A stretch of DNA of 9,356 nt from an uncultured Eubacteriales bacterium (GTDB taxonomy: Bacteria > Bacillota_A > Clostridia > Christensenellales > Aristaeellaceae), in contig CACYNZ010000136.1 in the NCBI GenBank assembly GCA_902775835.1, forward strand, positions 1-9,356. The letters are read 5' to 3'. The notes below the pieces were generated by a model. It ran no database searches and had not been told where the DNA came from. It worked only from the letters and a program-made list of their open reading frames with translations. Position 1 is the first letter of the stretch; each line of letters starts with the position of its first letter. Of the stretch, positions 1-6,952 are shown one piece after another. The position numbers and the translations under genes were made by a program.

Positions 1-926
1 CCACGCCCGGCGGCATGAACCCGGAAATGAAGATGCGCCGCAGGATTGCATCCCTGCTCACGCCTCTGGGCTTCCAGGAAATCATGAACTACTCCTTCGT
101 TTCCCCCAGAAGCGTGGAAAAGCTGGGCCTGGACGCGGACGACAGCCGGCTTAAGATGCTCCGGATCCGGAACCCGCTGGGCGAGGATACCTCCGTCATG
201 CGCACCACACTGGTGCCGGACATGCTCACCACGCTTGCGCTGAACATGAATCACGGCAATGAACAGGCCAGACTCTATGAGATCTCCCGGGTCTTTGATC
301 CCGAGAACAGGACCGACGAGGGCCTGCCCACGGAAAAGACGCACCTGACCATCGGCATGTACGGGCCGCAGGAGGATTTCTTCTCCCTGCGCACGGTGGT
401 GGAGCGGATGCTGAGCCGCCTAGGCATTGAATGCCAGGTCGAGCGCGCCCACGAAAACTTCCTGCACCCCGGACGCACGGCTGTGCTCAAATGCGGTGAT
501 GAGGCTGTATGCACGCTGGGTGAAGTGCATCCGGACGTGCGTGACCGTTTCGAGCTCAGCGCACGCGCCTATGTGGCGGACCTGTGCCTGAATGATCTGA
601 TGCGCCTGAGCCGGCCCATGGGCACGGTGCGCGACATGCCCAGGTATCCCGCGGTGACCCGCGACCTGTCCCTGGTCATGCCGGAGACCGTGGAAGTGGG
701 TCCGATGCTGCAGGCCATGCGCACCGCCGCCGGGAAGCTGCTGGAGGATGCAAAGATGTTCGACGTGTACCGCAGCCCTGCGCTGGGACTGGGCGTCAAG
801 TCCGTCGCGTTCTCCTTCGTGTTCCGCGGAGCCGACCATACGCTCACGGAAAACGAGGTCAGCGAGTGCATGGACCGGATCCTGAAGGTGGCCGGTGAGA
901 CCTTCCGGGCGGAAATCCGCAAATAA
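1..926 (+). CDS. pheT: Phenylalanine--tRNA ligase beta subunit, C-terminal part (5' end outside window)
   Basis: This is the beta chain of the alpha2-beta2 cytoplasmic synthetase that charges tRNA-Phe. The reading frame is open from base 3 with no start needed, and the first residues visible are TPGGMNPEMK. About 307 residues remain of a family that is usually near 800. The visible part begins in the catalytic-core-like module, with the family-typical stretch GFQEIMNYSF at about bases 70-99. It ends with the ferredoxin-fold anticodon-binding domain (FDX-ACB, roughly bases 640-923), recognisable from RYPAVTRDLSLV, FDVYRS and a C-terminal FRGADHTLTENEV segment. The active site proper is on the alpha chain, which would be expected just upstream in a pheS-pheT operon but is not visible. 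The stop is TAA at 924-926, followed at once by a terminator-like hairpin, so pheT is probably the last gene of its operon. Identification is secure; only the truncation by the window edge limits it. Confidence 0.97.
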   Translation, partial: TPGGMNPEMKMRRRIASLLTPLGFQEIMNYSFVSPRSVEKLGLDADDSRLKMLRIRNPLGEDTSVMRTTLVPDMLTTLALNMNHGNEQARLYEISRVFDPENRTDEGLPTEKTHLTIGMYGPQEDFFSLRTVVERMLSRLGIECQVERAHENFLHPGRTAVLKCGDEAVCTLGEVHPDVRDRFELSARAYVADLCLNDLMRLSRPMGTVRDMPRYPAVTRDLSLVMPETVEVGPMLQAMRTAAGKLLEDAKMFDVYRSPALGLGVKSVAFSFVFRGADHTLTENEVSECMDRILKVAGETFRAEIRK

Positions 927-938
927 GCCATCGGAAAC

Positions 939-973
939 AACTGGCAGTCCGCCTTGTACGGTCTGCCAGTTTT
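939..973 (+). terminator. Intrinsic terminator after pheT
   Basis: A 9-base-pair stem is formed by AACTGGCAG (939-947) and CTGCCAGTT (963-971). After one T/T mismatch it can extend by three more pairs (949-951 with 959-961), leaving a 7-base loop. The right arm runs into TTTT (970-973). The T run is short, so some read-through into tldD is possible. The position 12 bases after the pheT stop fits an end-of-operon terminator. Confidence 0.7.
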
Positions 974-992
974 GGTGAAGTGAAAATCTGAA

Positions 993-1010
993 CGGCACAG
1001 ATATGTGCCG
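993..1010. promoter_or_regulatory. Perfect palindrome/hairpin in the tldD leader
   Basis: CGGCACA-GATA-TGTGCCG is a perfect 7-base inverted repeat with a 4-base spacer. It lies between the pheT terminator and the tldD ribosome binding site. No T run follows, so it is not a terminator. It could be a protein operator or an RNA hairpin in the tldD 5' leader. I see no convincing -35/-10 pair near it. An in-frame ATG at 1003 lies inside the palindrome but has no ribosome binding site. Confidence 0.45.
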
Positions 1011-1035
1011 GAATCCAAGGAAAGGCGGCAGACGG

Positions 1036-2469
1036 ATGAAAGCACCTTTTTCTTCCTACCTGACCGGGATTGCGCCTTCTCTGAAGTCCCTGATTTCCGA
1101 GCTCCGGAAAGACTTCGAGTATGTGAGCGTCCTGGCCACGGATTCCACCGGGTTTTCCGTGCAGATCTCCCAGCGCGTCAAGCGCGTGAGCACGGAGACC
1201 ATGATGACCGAGCGCGGGATTGTGCTGCGCATGTACCGCGGCGGCGCCTACAGTGAATATGCCCTGAACGAATGGGACCCGGACCGGGTCCTGGAAACTG
1301 CACGGGAAGTCCGGGAAAGCGTGGACGCGCAGCTCCGGATCCTGGAGGAAGCCGGGGATCAGGTATACGATACGCCCTGTCTTCCGGATGAGCCTGCGGA
1401 AGTGTTTGCGGAAATGGAGACAGGCCGGCTTCCGGAAACGGAGGACATTCCGGCCCTGATCAGCCGGCTGTCGGCGCTTTCGGACCTGGCCATGGAAAAG
1501 GGCCGGGACATGCTGGACGCGGTGGTCCGTGCCCAGTCCACGCATGTATGCAAGATGTTCCTGTCCGCAAACCGTGACCTGCGCCAGAGCTATGTCTACA
1601 GCGAAGGCTCCCTGCTCGCCATGGTCAGCCGGGACAGACGCACGGTGTACGACCATGCCGCGGTGAGCGGGCGTCAGGGCCCGGAGATCTTTGACGGACT
1701 GGAGGGCAAGCTGGACGGCTGCCTGAAGGTTACGGAAGACCTGCTCGGGGCCGGGCACGTGGAGCCGGGCATGTGGGATGTGATCACCTCGCCCGAGGTC
1801 AGCGGACTCATTGCGCATGAGGCGTGCGGCCACGGCGTGGAGATGGATATGTTCGTCAAGAACCGGGCTCTTGGTCAGGCTGATATCGGCAGGCGCGTGG
1901 GCTCGGACCTGGTGACCATGCATGAAGGCGCGCTGTGCACCGAGAATGTGGCGAGTTATGCCTTTGATGACGAGGGCACGCTGGCCGGAGATGTCACGGA
2001 GATTGACCGCGGCATCCTGAAGACCGGGATCTGCGACGCGCTCAGCGCGCTGCGTCTGGGCACGGAGCCCACGGGCAACGGCAAGCGGCAGAACTTTGAG
2101 CACAAGGTCTACACGCGCATGACCAACACCCTTTTCTCCGAGGGAAGTGACACGCTGGATGACATGGTGAAGTCCATACGCCACGGGTATCTGCTCTGCG
2201 GCATGGACTCGGGCATGGAAGACCCCAAGCACTGGGGTATCCAGTGCATTATCAGCCGGGGTTATGAAATCCGGGACGGAAAGCTCACCGGGCATGTGGT
2301 GGCGCCGGTGGTCATGACCGGGTATGTGCCGGACCTGCTCAATTCCGTGAGCATGGTCAGCGGCGGCGTGGAGGTCTTCGGATCCGGCGGCTGCGGCAAG
2401 GGCCACAAGGAATGGGTGAAGGTCTCGGACGGCGGTCCGTACATGAAGGCGAAAGCGAGGCTTGGTTGA
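1036..2469 (+). CDS. tldD: TldD family zinc metalloprotease subunit (peptidase U62)
   Basis: TldD pairs with TldE to form a cytoplasmic protease that degrades unfolded peptides and, in enterobacteria, matures microcin B17 and CcdA. The protein is 477 residues from the chosen ATG, the usual family length. The HExxxH metal motif is HEACGH at residues 261-266, and a conserved late cysteine lies in GSGGCGKG (C453). In characterised TldD these two elements supply the zinc ligands and the catalytic glutamate. Other family marks are DDEGTLAGD and the C-terminal VSMVSGGVEVFGSGG segment. ATG 1036 was chosen because AAGGAAAGG (1017-1025) precedes it by about 10 bases; the in-frame ATG at 1003 sits in a palindrome without a Shine-Dalgarno site. 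tldE starts one base after the stop, which supports the two-subunit assignment. The substrate here is unknown, and no RiPP precursor-like small gene is visible nearby. Catalytic residues all appear intact. Confidence 0.93.
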   Translation: MKAPFSSYLTGIAPSLKSLISELRKDFEYVSVLATDSTGFSVQISQRVKRVSTETMMTERGIVLRMYRGGAYSEYALNEWDPDRVLETAREVRESVDAQLRILEEAGDQVYDTPCLPDEPAEVFAEMETGRLPETEDIPALISRLSALSDLAMEKGRDMLDAVVRAQSTHVCKMFLSANRDLRQSYVYSEGSLLAMVSRDRRTVYDHAAVSGRQGPEIFDGLEGKLDGCLKVTEDLLGAGHVEPGMWDVITSPEVSGLIAHEACGHGVEMDMFVKNRALGQADIGRRVGSDLVTMHEGALCTENVASYAFDDEGTLAGDVTEIDRGILKTGICDALSALRLGTEPTGNGKRQNFEHKVYTRMTNTLFSEGSDTLDDMVKSIRHGYLLCGMDSGMEDPKHWGIQCIISRGYEIRDGKLTGHVVAPVVMTGYVPDLLNSVSMVSGGVEVFGSGGCGKGHKEWVKVSDGGPYMKAKARLG

Positions 2470-2470
2470 T

Positions 2471-3751
2471 ATGCTGGACATGATACTGGAAGTGCTCAGG
2501 GCCTCGGAGGCGGATGCCTGGGAAGTGACGGATGAGCGGGTACATGGCTGGGAAATGTACATGATCCGGCACCGCATGGACCAGAACCGGACGCGCCGGG
2601 TCCGGCACGTGAATGTGAAGGTATACAGAAAAAGCGCTGACGGAAAGTATCTGGGCAGCGCGGGCGCGGAAATTCCGCCCACGGCCACGCGCGAGGAAGC
2701 GGAGAAACAGGTGGAGCGCCTGTGCACCTATGCCGGGTATGTACGCAATCCCATGTATACGCTGAACCGTCCGGACGGGGAAGGCCGGGTGGAAGCCCGC
2801 GGCGGGGACGTGCAGGTCCATGACATGATGCGGGATTTCCTGGAAACCATGCGCGCGGTTCCGGAGTCTGCGGAAGCGGACCTGAACAGCTATGAGATTT
2901 TCACCGAGGAAGTCCGGCTCCGCTACGTCAACAGCGAAGGCGTGGACGTGGAAAGCGTGCACCCGCGCTCCATGGTGGAAGCAGTGGTCAATGCGCGCAG
3001 GGACGGGCACGAGATTGAACTGTACCGCATGTATCACAGCGGAAGCTGCGACCGCGAAGGCCTGTGCCGGTCTCTGGAGGAGACCATGCGCTTCGGTGTG
3101 GACCGTCTCGACGCGTCCGCACTGCCTGAAGGCGGAAAAATGCCGGTGGTGTTTTCCACTGACGCGGCGGTACAGATCTACCGCTGGTTCATTGAACGCA
3201 TGAACGCGGCCATGCAGTACAGGAAGATCTCCGACTGGACGCCGGGCACACCGGTCTCGGAGGATATGCGCGGAGACCGGCTGACGGTGGAAGCCGTGCT
3301 GTCCCTGCCCAATTCCAGCTGCAACGGCGAGTTTGACGCTGAAGGCGCACGCATCCGGCCCATGGTCCTGATCCGTGACGGCGTGGCCGGCGAAGTCTGG
3401 GGCTCCAGGCAGTTCTGCCAGTACCTGGGCATTGAAAAGGGATGCATGCCCGGAAACTTCGCTGTGAGCGGCGGCACCTGCAGTGCGGAGGATCTGCGCA
3501 GGGGCCCGTGTCTGGAAGTGGTGGAGTTTTCCGATTTTCAGGTGAATTCCATGAACGGGGATATTGCAGGAGAGATCCGGTTGGGGTACTATCATGACGG
3601 AGAAAAAACCGTTCCGGTGACGGGCGGGTCTGTTTCCGGGTCCATGAAGGACTTTGTCAGGGACATGCATGCATCCCGGGAGCAGAGACAGTATGACCGG
3701 TTCCTGATTCCGTCCGTTACGCGGCTGGAACAGGTGACGGTTGCCATTTGA
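2471..3751 (+). CDS. tldE: TldE/PmbA family protein, non-metal partner of TldD
   Basis: This is the second subunit of the TldD/TldE protease. It shares the TldD fold but has no HExxxH motif and is thought to shape the chamber and bind substrate. The product is about 426 residues, slightly shorter than the ~450 of E. coli PmbA. Family-like segments are the N-terminal YVNSEGVDVES region, the middle PGTPVSEDMRGDRLTVEA part, and the C-terminal FSDFQVNSMNGDIAGEIRLGYYHDG stretch. The sequence is divergent, so the call rests on these motifs plus the immediate position after tldD. ATG 2471 is preferred, 10 bases after GAGG (2457-2460) and one base after the tldD stop. A TTG at 2462 overlapping tldD, or ATG 2480, are alternatives. 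The TGA stop at 3749-3751 overlaps an ATG in the rubrerythrin frame, pointing to coupled translation. Confidence 0.85.
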   Translation: MLDMILEVLRASEADAWEVTDERVHGWEMYMIRHRMDQNRTRRVRHVNVKVYRKSADGKYLGSAGAEIPPTATREEAEKQVERLCTYAGYVRNPMYTLNRPDGEGRVEARGGDVQVHDMMRDFLETMRAVPESAEADLNSYEIFTEEVRLRYVNSEGVDVESVHPRSMVEAVVNARRDGHEIELYRMYHSGSCDREGLCRSLEETMRFGVDRLDASALPEGGKMPVVFSTDAAVQIYRWFIERMNAAMQYRKISDWTPGTPVSEDMRGDRLTVEAVLSLPNSSCNGEFDAEGARIRPMVLIRDGVAGEVWGSRQFCQYLGIEKGCMPGNFAVSGGTCSAEDLRRGPCLEVVEFSDFQVNSMNGDIAGEIRLGYYHDGEKTVPVTGGSVSGSMKDFVRDMHASREQRQYDRFLIPSVTRLEQVTVAI

Positions 3752-3753
3752 TG

Positions 3754-3760
3754 AAGGAGG
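3754..3760 (+). promoter_or_regulatory. Ribosome binding site that sets the rubrerythrin start
   Basis: AAGGAGG lies 8 bases before ATG 3769. The same frame also has an ATG at 3751 overlapping the tldE stop (TTTGATGA), but that one has no such site. The first codon of rubrerythrin is therefore 3769, and family alignment (MKELKGTKTE...) agrees. Confidence 0.85.
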
Positions 3761-3768
3761 AAACGAGT

Positions 3769-4311
3769 ATGAAGGAACTGAAGGGCACCAAGACTGAGGC
3801 GAACCTGAAGGAAGCGTTTGCCGGCGAGAGCCAGGCCAGGAACAAGTACACCTATTTTGCCTCCAAGGCCAAGAAGGATGGGTATGTCCAGATCGGAAAG
3901 ATCTTTGAGGAGACCGCGGAGAACGAGAAGGAGCATGCCAAGATCTGGTTCAAGTATCTGGAAGGCGGTTCCGTGCGCGACACCATGAGCAATCTGCTGG
4001 CCGCCGCGGAAGGCGAGGCGTTTGAGTGGACGGACATGTATGAGCGCATGGCCAGGGAAGCCCGCGAGGAAGGCTTTGACGAAATCGCCGAGAAGTTTGA
4101 AATGGTGGGCGCTATTGAGAAGGCACATGAGGAGCGCTACCGCAGGCTCATCGCCAATCTGAAGGACGGGCTTGTGTTCTCCCGTGACGGAGATGCCGTC
4201 TGGGAATGCGCCAACTGCGGCCATATCGTGGTGGGCCCCAAGGCGCCGGAAGTCTGCCCGGTGTGCAATCATCCCCAGAGCTATTTCATGCTCCGTGCGG
4301 AAAACTACTGA
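3769..4311 (+). CDS. rbr: Rubrerythrin
   Basis: Rubrerythrin is a cytoplasmic non-heme iron peroxidase that reduces hydrogen peroxide in anaerobes, receiving electrons through its rubredoxin-like centre. The protein is 180 residues, close to the family norm. The N-terminal ferritin-like four-helix domain carries the diiron ligand set: E20 in AGESQARN, E53 and H56 in ENEKEH, E83 and E86 in GEAFEWTDMY, and E117 and H120 in IEKAHEERY. The C-terminal rubredoxin domain has two CxxC pairs, C147/C150 (CANC) and C163/C166 (CPVC), for the Fe(SCys)4 site. All expected ligands are present. It lies 17 bases after tldE, apparently in the same transcript, and no clear terminator follows it. Its presence argues for an anaerobic host. 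The numbered gene symbol (rbr1, rbr2) cannot be decided from sequence alone. Confidence 0.95.
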   Translation: MKELKGTKTEANLKEAFAGESQARNKYTYFASKAKKDGYVQIGKIFEETAENEKEHAKIWFKYLEGGSVRDTMSNLLAAAEGEAFEWTDMYERMAREAREEGFDEIAEKFEMVGAIEKAHEERYRRLIANLKDGLVFSRDGDAVWECANCGHIVVGPKAPEVCPVCNHPQSYFMLRAENY

Positions 4312-4405
4312 TTGACCTGCAGGCAATTGTAACAAAACTGCTGGATGGGCACCGAATTCATGCCTGTTTCGGGGTTCATGCAGGAAATCCGGGATCCGCG
4401 TGGAA

Positions 4406-4414
4406 TGGTATAAA
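4406..4414 (+). promoter_or_regulatory. Extended -10 promoter candidate for the VanY-like gene
   Basis: TGGTATAAA gives the TGn extension plus a 5/6 match to TATAAT. No -35 hexamer is recognisable at 16-18 bases upstream, which is tolerated by extended -10 promoters. The expected transcription start is near 4421, 65 bases before the gene's ATG. The rest of the 4312-4485 gap holds a short TTCATGC direct repeat (4357-4363 and 4375-4381), but no gene and no obvious rubrerythrin terminator. Confidence 0.45.
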
Positions 4415-4421
4415 AGTTAAG

Positions 4422-4437
4422 GGGAATGCCTATTCCC
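4422..4437 (+). other. Hairpin at the predicted 5' end of the VanY-like mRNA
   Basis: GGGAAT (4422-4427) and ATTCCC (4432-4437) form a perfect 6-base-pair stem with a 4-base loop. It falls at the predicted transcription start, so it would be a 5'-terminal stem-loop of the leader, possibly stabilising the message. It is not followed by a T run and is not a terminator. Confidence 0.35.
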
Positions 4438-4485
4438 GCAAAAATCAATGCCGGACCTCAGGGTTTCGTGAAAGGCAGGAGGCAT

Positions 4486-5619
4486 ATGAAAGAAAAGAAA
4501 CGCCGCGATCCATTGAAATGGGTGATCGCGCTGACGGTTATCCTTGGCATCCTGGCTGCAGGGGCGATTTACGGCAATACTTACCTTGACCGCCAGAAGA
4601 ACCAGGAACTGCAGGTGCTCATGGATGACGTGAACGCCCGCAATCAGCAGATTGAAGCCCAGTACCAGGCAGCACTGGCTGAGTTTGAACAGGAGACAGC
4701 GGACGGGGTCAACCAGGCCTGGCCGGCCCAGAAAACGGAAGGCTGGGACGTGGTGGACCTGACGAATTACGAGCTGGAAAGCCGTAGCCTGGAGACGGTA
4801 AACCGTCAGGATGCGATGTACAACGGCATGCTGCTGGTCAATGAGTGGCACTCCCGCCCGGATGATTTCCTGGAGGATCAGCTGGAATCCGTGTCCAAGG
4901 CCACCAACCGTACGGTGAGCGTGAAAGACAATTCCGTCATGCTGATGCCTGCCGCCATTGCGGCCCTGCAGTCAGCGATCACGGATGCCCGCGGACAGAA
5001 CCTGGAATACTATGTGGCCTATGAGGGCTACCGCAGCTGGGATGAGCAGAACGCGCTGTTCCAGAAGCAGATGGAGAGGTACAAGGACCTGCCTGAGGCG
5101 GAGCAGATCGAGCGCGCCAAGAAGGAAGTCAACTATCCCGGCACCAGTGAGTTCAACACGGGCCTGACGGCGCGCATGGTGCTCTACAAGAGCGGGGACA
5201 AGGATATCAACAATCTGGCCTTCTTCTCCAGCGAACAGGGCATCTGGCTGTACAACAATGCGTGGAAATACGGGCTTGTGTTCCGCTTCCCGCTGGCCGA
5301 CTATCCCGTAAAAGGCACCCAGGACAAGAGCTATAAGACGGGCGTGTCCGTGAAGCTTCAGGCTTTCCGGTATGTGGGCAGGGGCAATGCGGCAGTCATG
5401 CACGCACTGGACCTGTGCCTGGAAGAGTATCTGGATTACCTGATGGAGCATCCGCATCTGGCAGTGTTTGAAAACGGCCAGCTGCGCTATGAGATCGTCC
5501 GCGAATACGTGGGCGAGGGCGACCCGTTCCAGGTGCACGTGAGCCAGAAGAGCGGTATCAAGAATACCGTGATTTCTCTGGACAACATGGGATATGCTGT
5601 GACGGTCTTTGAGTACTGA
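4486..5619 (+). CDS. Membrane-anchored VanY-like (peptidase M15) protein lacking the zinc site
   Basis: The fold matches VanY-type D-alanyl-D-alanine carboxypeptidases, which trim peptidoglycan stem peptides outside the cell. The 377-residue protein has a basic N-terminus (KEKKRRDPLK), one membrane helix at about residues 12-29, a charged helical stretch to about 65, then the M15 domain. Substrate-side signature YRSWDEQ is kept. In PGTSEFNTGLTAR, however, the usual SxHxxGxAxD zinc motif has F223 for His and R230 for Asp. In the ExWHFRYVG motif the Glu and His are K290 and A293, while FRYVG itself is intact. All three zinc ligands and the catalytic base are thus missing, and hydrolysis is very unlikely. 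The frame is intact, so a binding or scaffolding role in the envelope is my inference. ATG 4486 follows AGGAGG by only 3 bases; ATG 4426 and GTG 4468 are weaker alternatives. Automated pipelines may label it an active carboxypeptidase. Confidence 0.85.
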   Translation: MKEKKRRDPLKWVIALTVILGILAAGAIYGNTYLDRQKNQELQVLMDDVNARNQQIEAQYQAALAEFEQETADGVNQAWPAQKTEGWDVVDLTNYELESRSLETVNRQDAMYNGMLLVNEWHSRPDDFLEDQLESVSKATNRTVSVKDNSVMLMPAAIAALQSAITDARGQNLEYYVAYEGYRSWDEQNALFQKQMERYKDLPEAEQIERAKKEVNYPGTSEFNTGLTARMVLYKSGDKDINNLAFFSSEQGIWLYNNAWKYGLVFRFPLADYPVKGTQDKSYKTGVSVKLQAFRYVGRGNAAVMHALDLCLEEYLDYLMEHPHLAVFENGQLRYEIVREYVGEGDPFQVHVSQKSGIKNTVISLDNMGYAVTVFEY

Positions 5620-5740
5620 TGGGCAATCGGAGGGGCTCCGGCGACAGGCTGGGGTCCTTTCTTTTTCGGGCTCTGTCCCGGGACGGGCACAGCATACACT
5701 GTCCTGAGCAGATGAATGTGCATGTCAGGATGCAGACGCA

Positions 5741-5777
5741 AAAGAACTCTGCCCGTCGAAAGGCAGAGTTCTTTTTT
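5741..5777. terminator. Bidirectional intrinsic terminator between convergent genes
   Basis: A perfect 13-base-pair stem is formed by AAAGAACTCTGCC (5741-5753) and its complement (5762-5774), with an 8-base loop. On the plus strand the right arm runs into TTTTTT (5772-5777), ending the VanY-like transcript. Read on the minus strand, the stem ends in TTTT, so it can also end the radA-yacL transcript, whose last stop is 17 bases away. The 5620-5740 stretch before it shows no gene. Confidence 0.92.
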
Positions 5778-5790
5778 GACTTCAGGTATG

Positions 5791-6921
5791 TCAGGATTCC
5801 AGGATCCGGGCGAAGATCATGCGCCCGGCATTGGTCTGAAGGGTAGTGGTCACCTGCACTGTGAGGGCTTCGCCCACGCGGCTGCGCCCGTTTTCGACCA
5901 CGATCATGGTGCCGTCCTCGAGATAGGCAATCCCCTGTCCCTGCTCCCGGCCTTCCTTGACAATGGTGACGTCCAGCGTGTCGCCGTTGAGGATGGTAGG
6001 CTTCATGACGGTGGCGAGCTCGTGAAGGTTCAGGACCCGCAGTCCGGAGAGCGTGCCGGCCCGAGCAAGGTTTGTGTCACAGGTGATGATGGGAGCGCCA
6101 AGATCACGGGCGAGCTCCAGAAGCCGCATGTCGGCGTCCTCGTCTGCGGTGTGGGAGGTCATGACCTTGAGCTGGATCTGTGCATCCTGCTTGAGGCTTT
6201 CCATGATATCCATGCCGCGGTGGCCCTTGGTACGCTTGGCAGGGTCAGCGCTGTCCGCCAGATGCTGCAGCTCCAGAATGACAAAGTCCGGGACCACAAG
6301 CACGCCCTGGATGAAGCCGGTATGGCACAGTTCAGGGATTCTTCCGTCGATCAGCACAGAGGTGTCCACAAGAAAGGGAAGCGGCTGGGACTCCTGCGAG
6401 CGTCTGCTGGCTTTGCGGATCTTGCGCCGGGTGACATGCCCGCCGCTGTGGCGGAAGATCCGCTGCAGCATCTGCATGAGCTCTTCATACCGGGAGCGTC
6501 CCACCATGTAGCCCAGGGCGGAAAAGCAGACCAGCATGATGCTGGAAAAGGCCATGGTGAACATGGATGAACCCATGAAATGCAGTGTGGGCGTGATCAG
6601 CGCGGCCACGCACTGGCCGAGGATCATGCAAAGTGTGGCGGAGAGCAGCTGCGGCAGGGGAAGAGTTTCAATCCGCCGGTACAGGCCGCTGCCCAGGTTC
6701 ATGAGCCCGTCCGCCATGCGCAGGGAGAACAGGAAAAAGATCAGGGCAAAAATGGTGACGCACAGCATATAGATCAGAAGCACGCCGGACGGATTCATAT
6801 CGAGGTCCGGGTTGCTGGTGCGCCCCACCCAGATGGCGGTGGCAGCCAGGGCTGCGCCGATTCCGGCGCCCAGGATGACGAAGAGAACGCGCAAAAGCTT
6901 GCGAATGGAATCCAGTTTCAA
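5791..6921 (-). CDS. yacL: YacL-type membrane protein with PIN and TRAM domains
   Basis: This 376-residue protein has the YacL architecture. Four predicted membrane helices come first (about 10-32, 46-68, 92-110 and 120-140), then a cytoplasmic PIN nuclease domain (about 182-302), then a C-terminal TRAM nucleic-acid-binding domain (about 306-372). The PIN acidic residues are visible: D186 in VDTSVLIDGR, E217 in ILELQHLADS, D264 in DADMRLLELA and D282 in TCDTNLA. A metal-dependent RNase activity is therefore plausible, although the cellular substrate of YacL is not established. The start codon is TTG (6919-6921), 11 bases after AAGGAGG (6933-6939 on the minus strand), a somewhat long spacing. 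No ATG fits better in this frame. It begins 31 bases after the radA stop and must share the radA promoter. disA, its usual upstream neighbour in Bacillus, is absent here. Confidence 0.92.
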   Translation of the reverse strand: MKLDSIRKLLRVLFVILGAGIGAALAATAIWVGRTSNPDLDMNPSGVLLIYMLCVTIFALIFFLFSLRMADGLMNLGSGLYRRIETLPLPQLLSATLCMILGQCVAALITPTLHFMGSSMFTMAFSSIMLVCFSALGYMVGRSRYEELMQMLQRIFRHSGGHVTRRKIRKASRRSQESQPLPFLVDTSVLIDGRIPELCHTGFIQGVLVVPDFVILELQHLADSADPAKRTKGHRGMDIMESLKQDAQIQLKVMTSHTADEDADMRLLELARDLGAPIITCDTNLARAGTLSGLRVLNLHELATVMKPTILNGDTLDVTIVKEGREQGQGIAYLEDGTMIVVENGRSRVGEALTVQVTTTLQTNAGRMIFARILES

Positions 6922-6932
6922 AGGACAAAGCG

Positions 6933-6939
6933 CCTCCTT
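6933..6939 (-). promoter_or_regulatory. Ribosome binding site for yacL (TTG start)
   Basis: AAGGAGG on the minus strand sits in the 31-base radA-yacL gap and precedes TTG 6921 by 11 bases. An out-of-frame TTG at 6928-6926 lies nearer (4 bases) but opens only a short shadow frame. The site supports translation of yacL from the TTG. Confidence 0.65.
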
Positions 6940-6952
6940 GCGCAGAGGTTGG

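Noticed and set aside
1003..1005. Upstream in-frame ATG as a longer tldD start
   Set aside because: It lies inside the leader palindrome and has no Shine-Dalgarno site. The ATG at 1036 has AAGGAAAGG upstream and matches the family N-terminus better.
859..2727. Very long minus-strand open frame (622 codons) opposite tldD
   Set aside because: It is antisense to a gene with an intact HEACGH motif and family-wide similarity. Its product is rich in His, Arg and Ala with no recognisable domain, as expected from the mirror frame of GC-rich codons.
2357..3670. Minus-strand open frame (437 codons) opposite tldE
   Set aside because: Same mirror-frame effect. It has no ribosome binding site and a low-complexity composition, and it overlaps a gene supported by operon context.
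4312..4317. TTGACC resembling a -35 box directly after the rubrerythrin stop
   Set aside because: At 16-18 bases downstream there is no -10-like hexamer (17-base spacing gives AAACTG), so it does not form a promoter.
3769..4485. RiPP precursor gene as a TldD/TldE substrate
   Set aside because: No short gene with a leader-peptide look and a Cys/Ser/Thr-rich core is visible near tldDE; the space after tldE is filled by rubrerythrin and a short gap.
5673..5692. Bulged hairpin CTGTCCC...GGGCACAG after the VanY-like gene
   Set aside because: The stem is broken by a bulge and no T run follows, and the strong terminator at 5741-5777 accounts for termination.
5716..6570. Plus-strand open frame (284 codons) opposite yacL
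   Set aside because: It starts within the terminator region and covers the PIN-TRAM coding region in antisense. No domain is recognisable.
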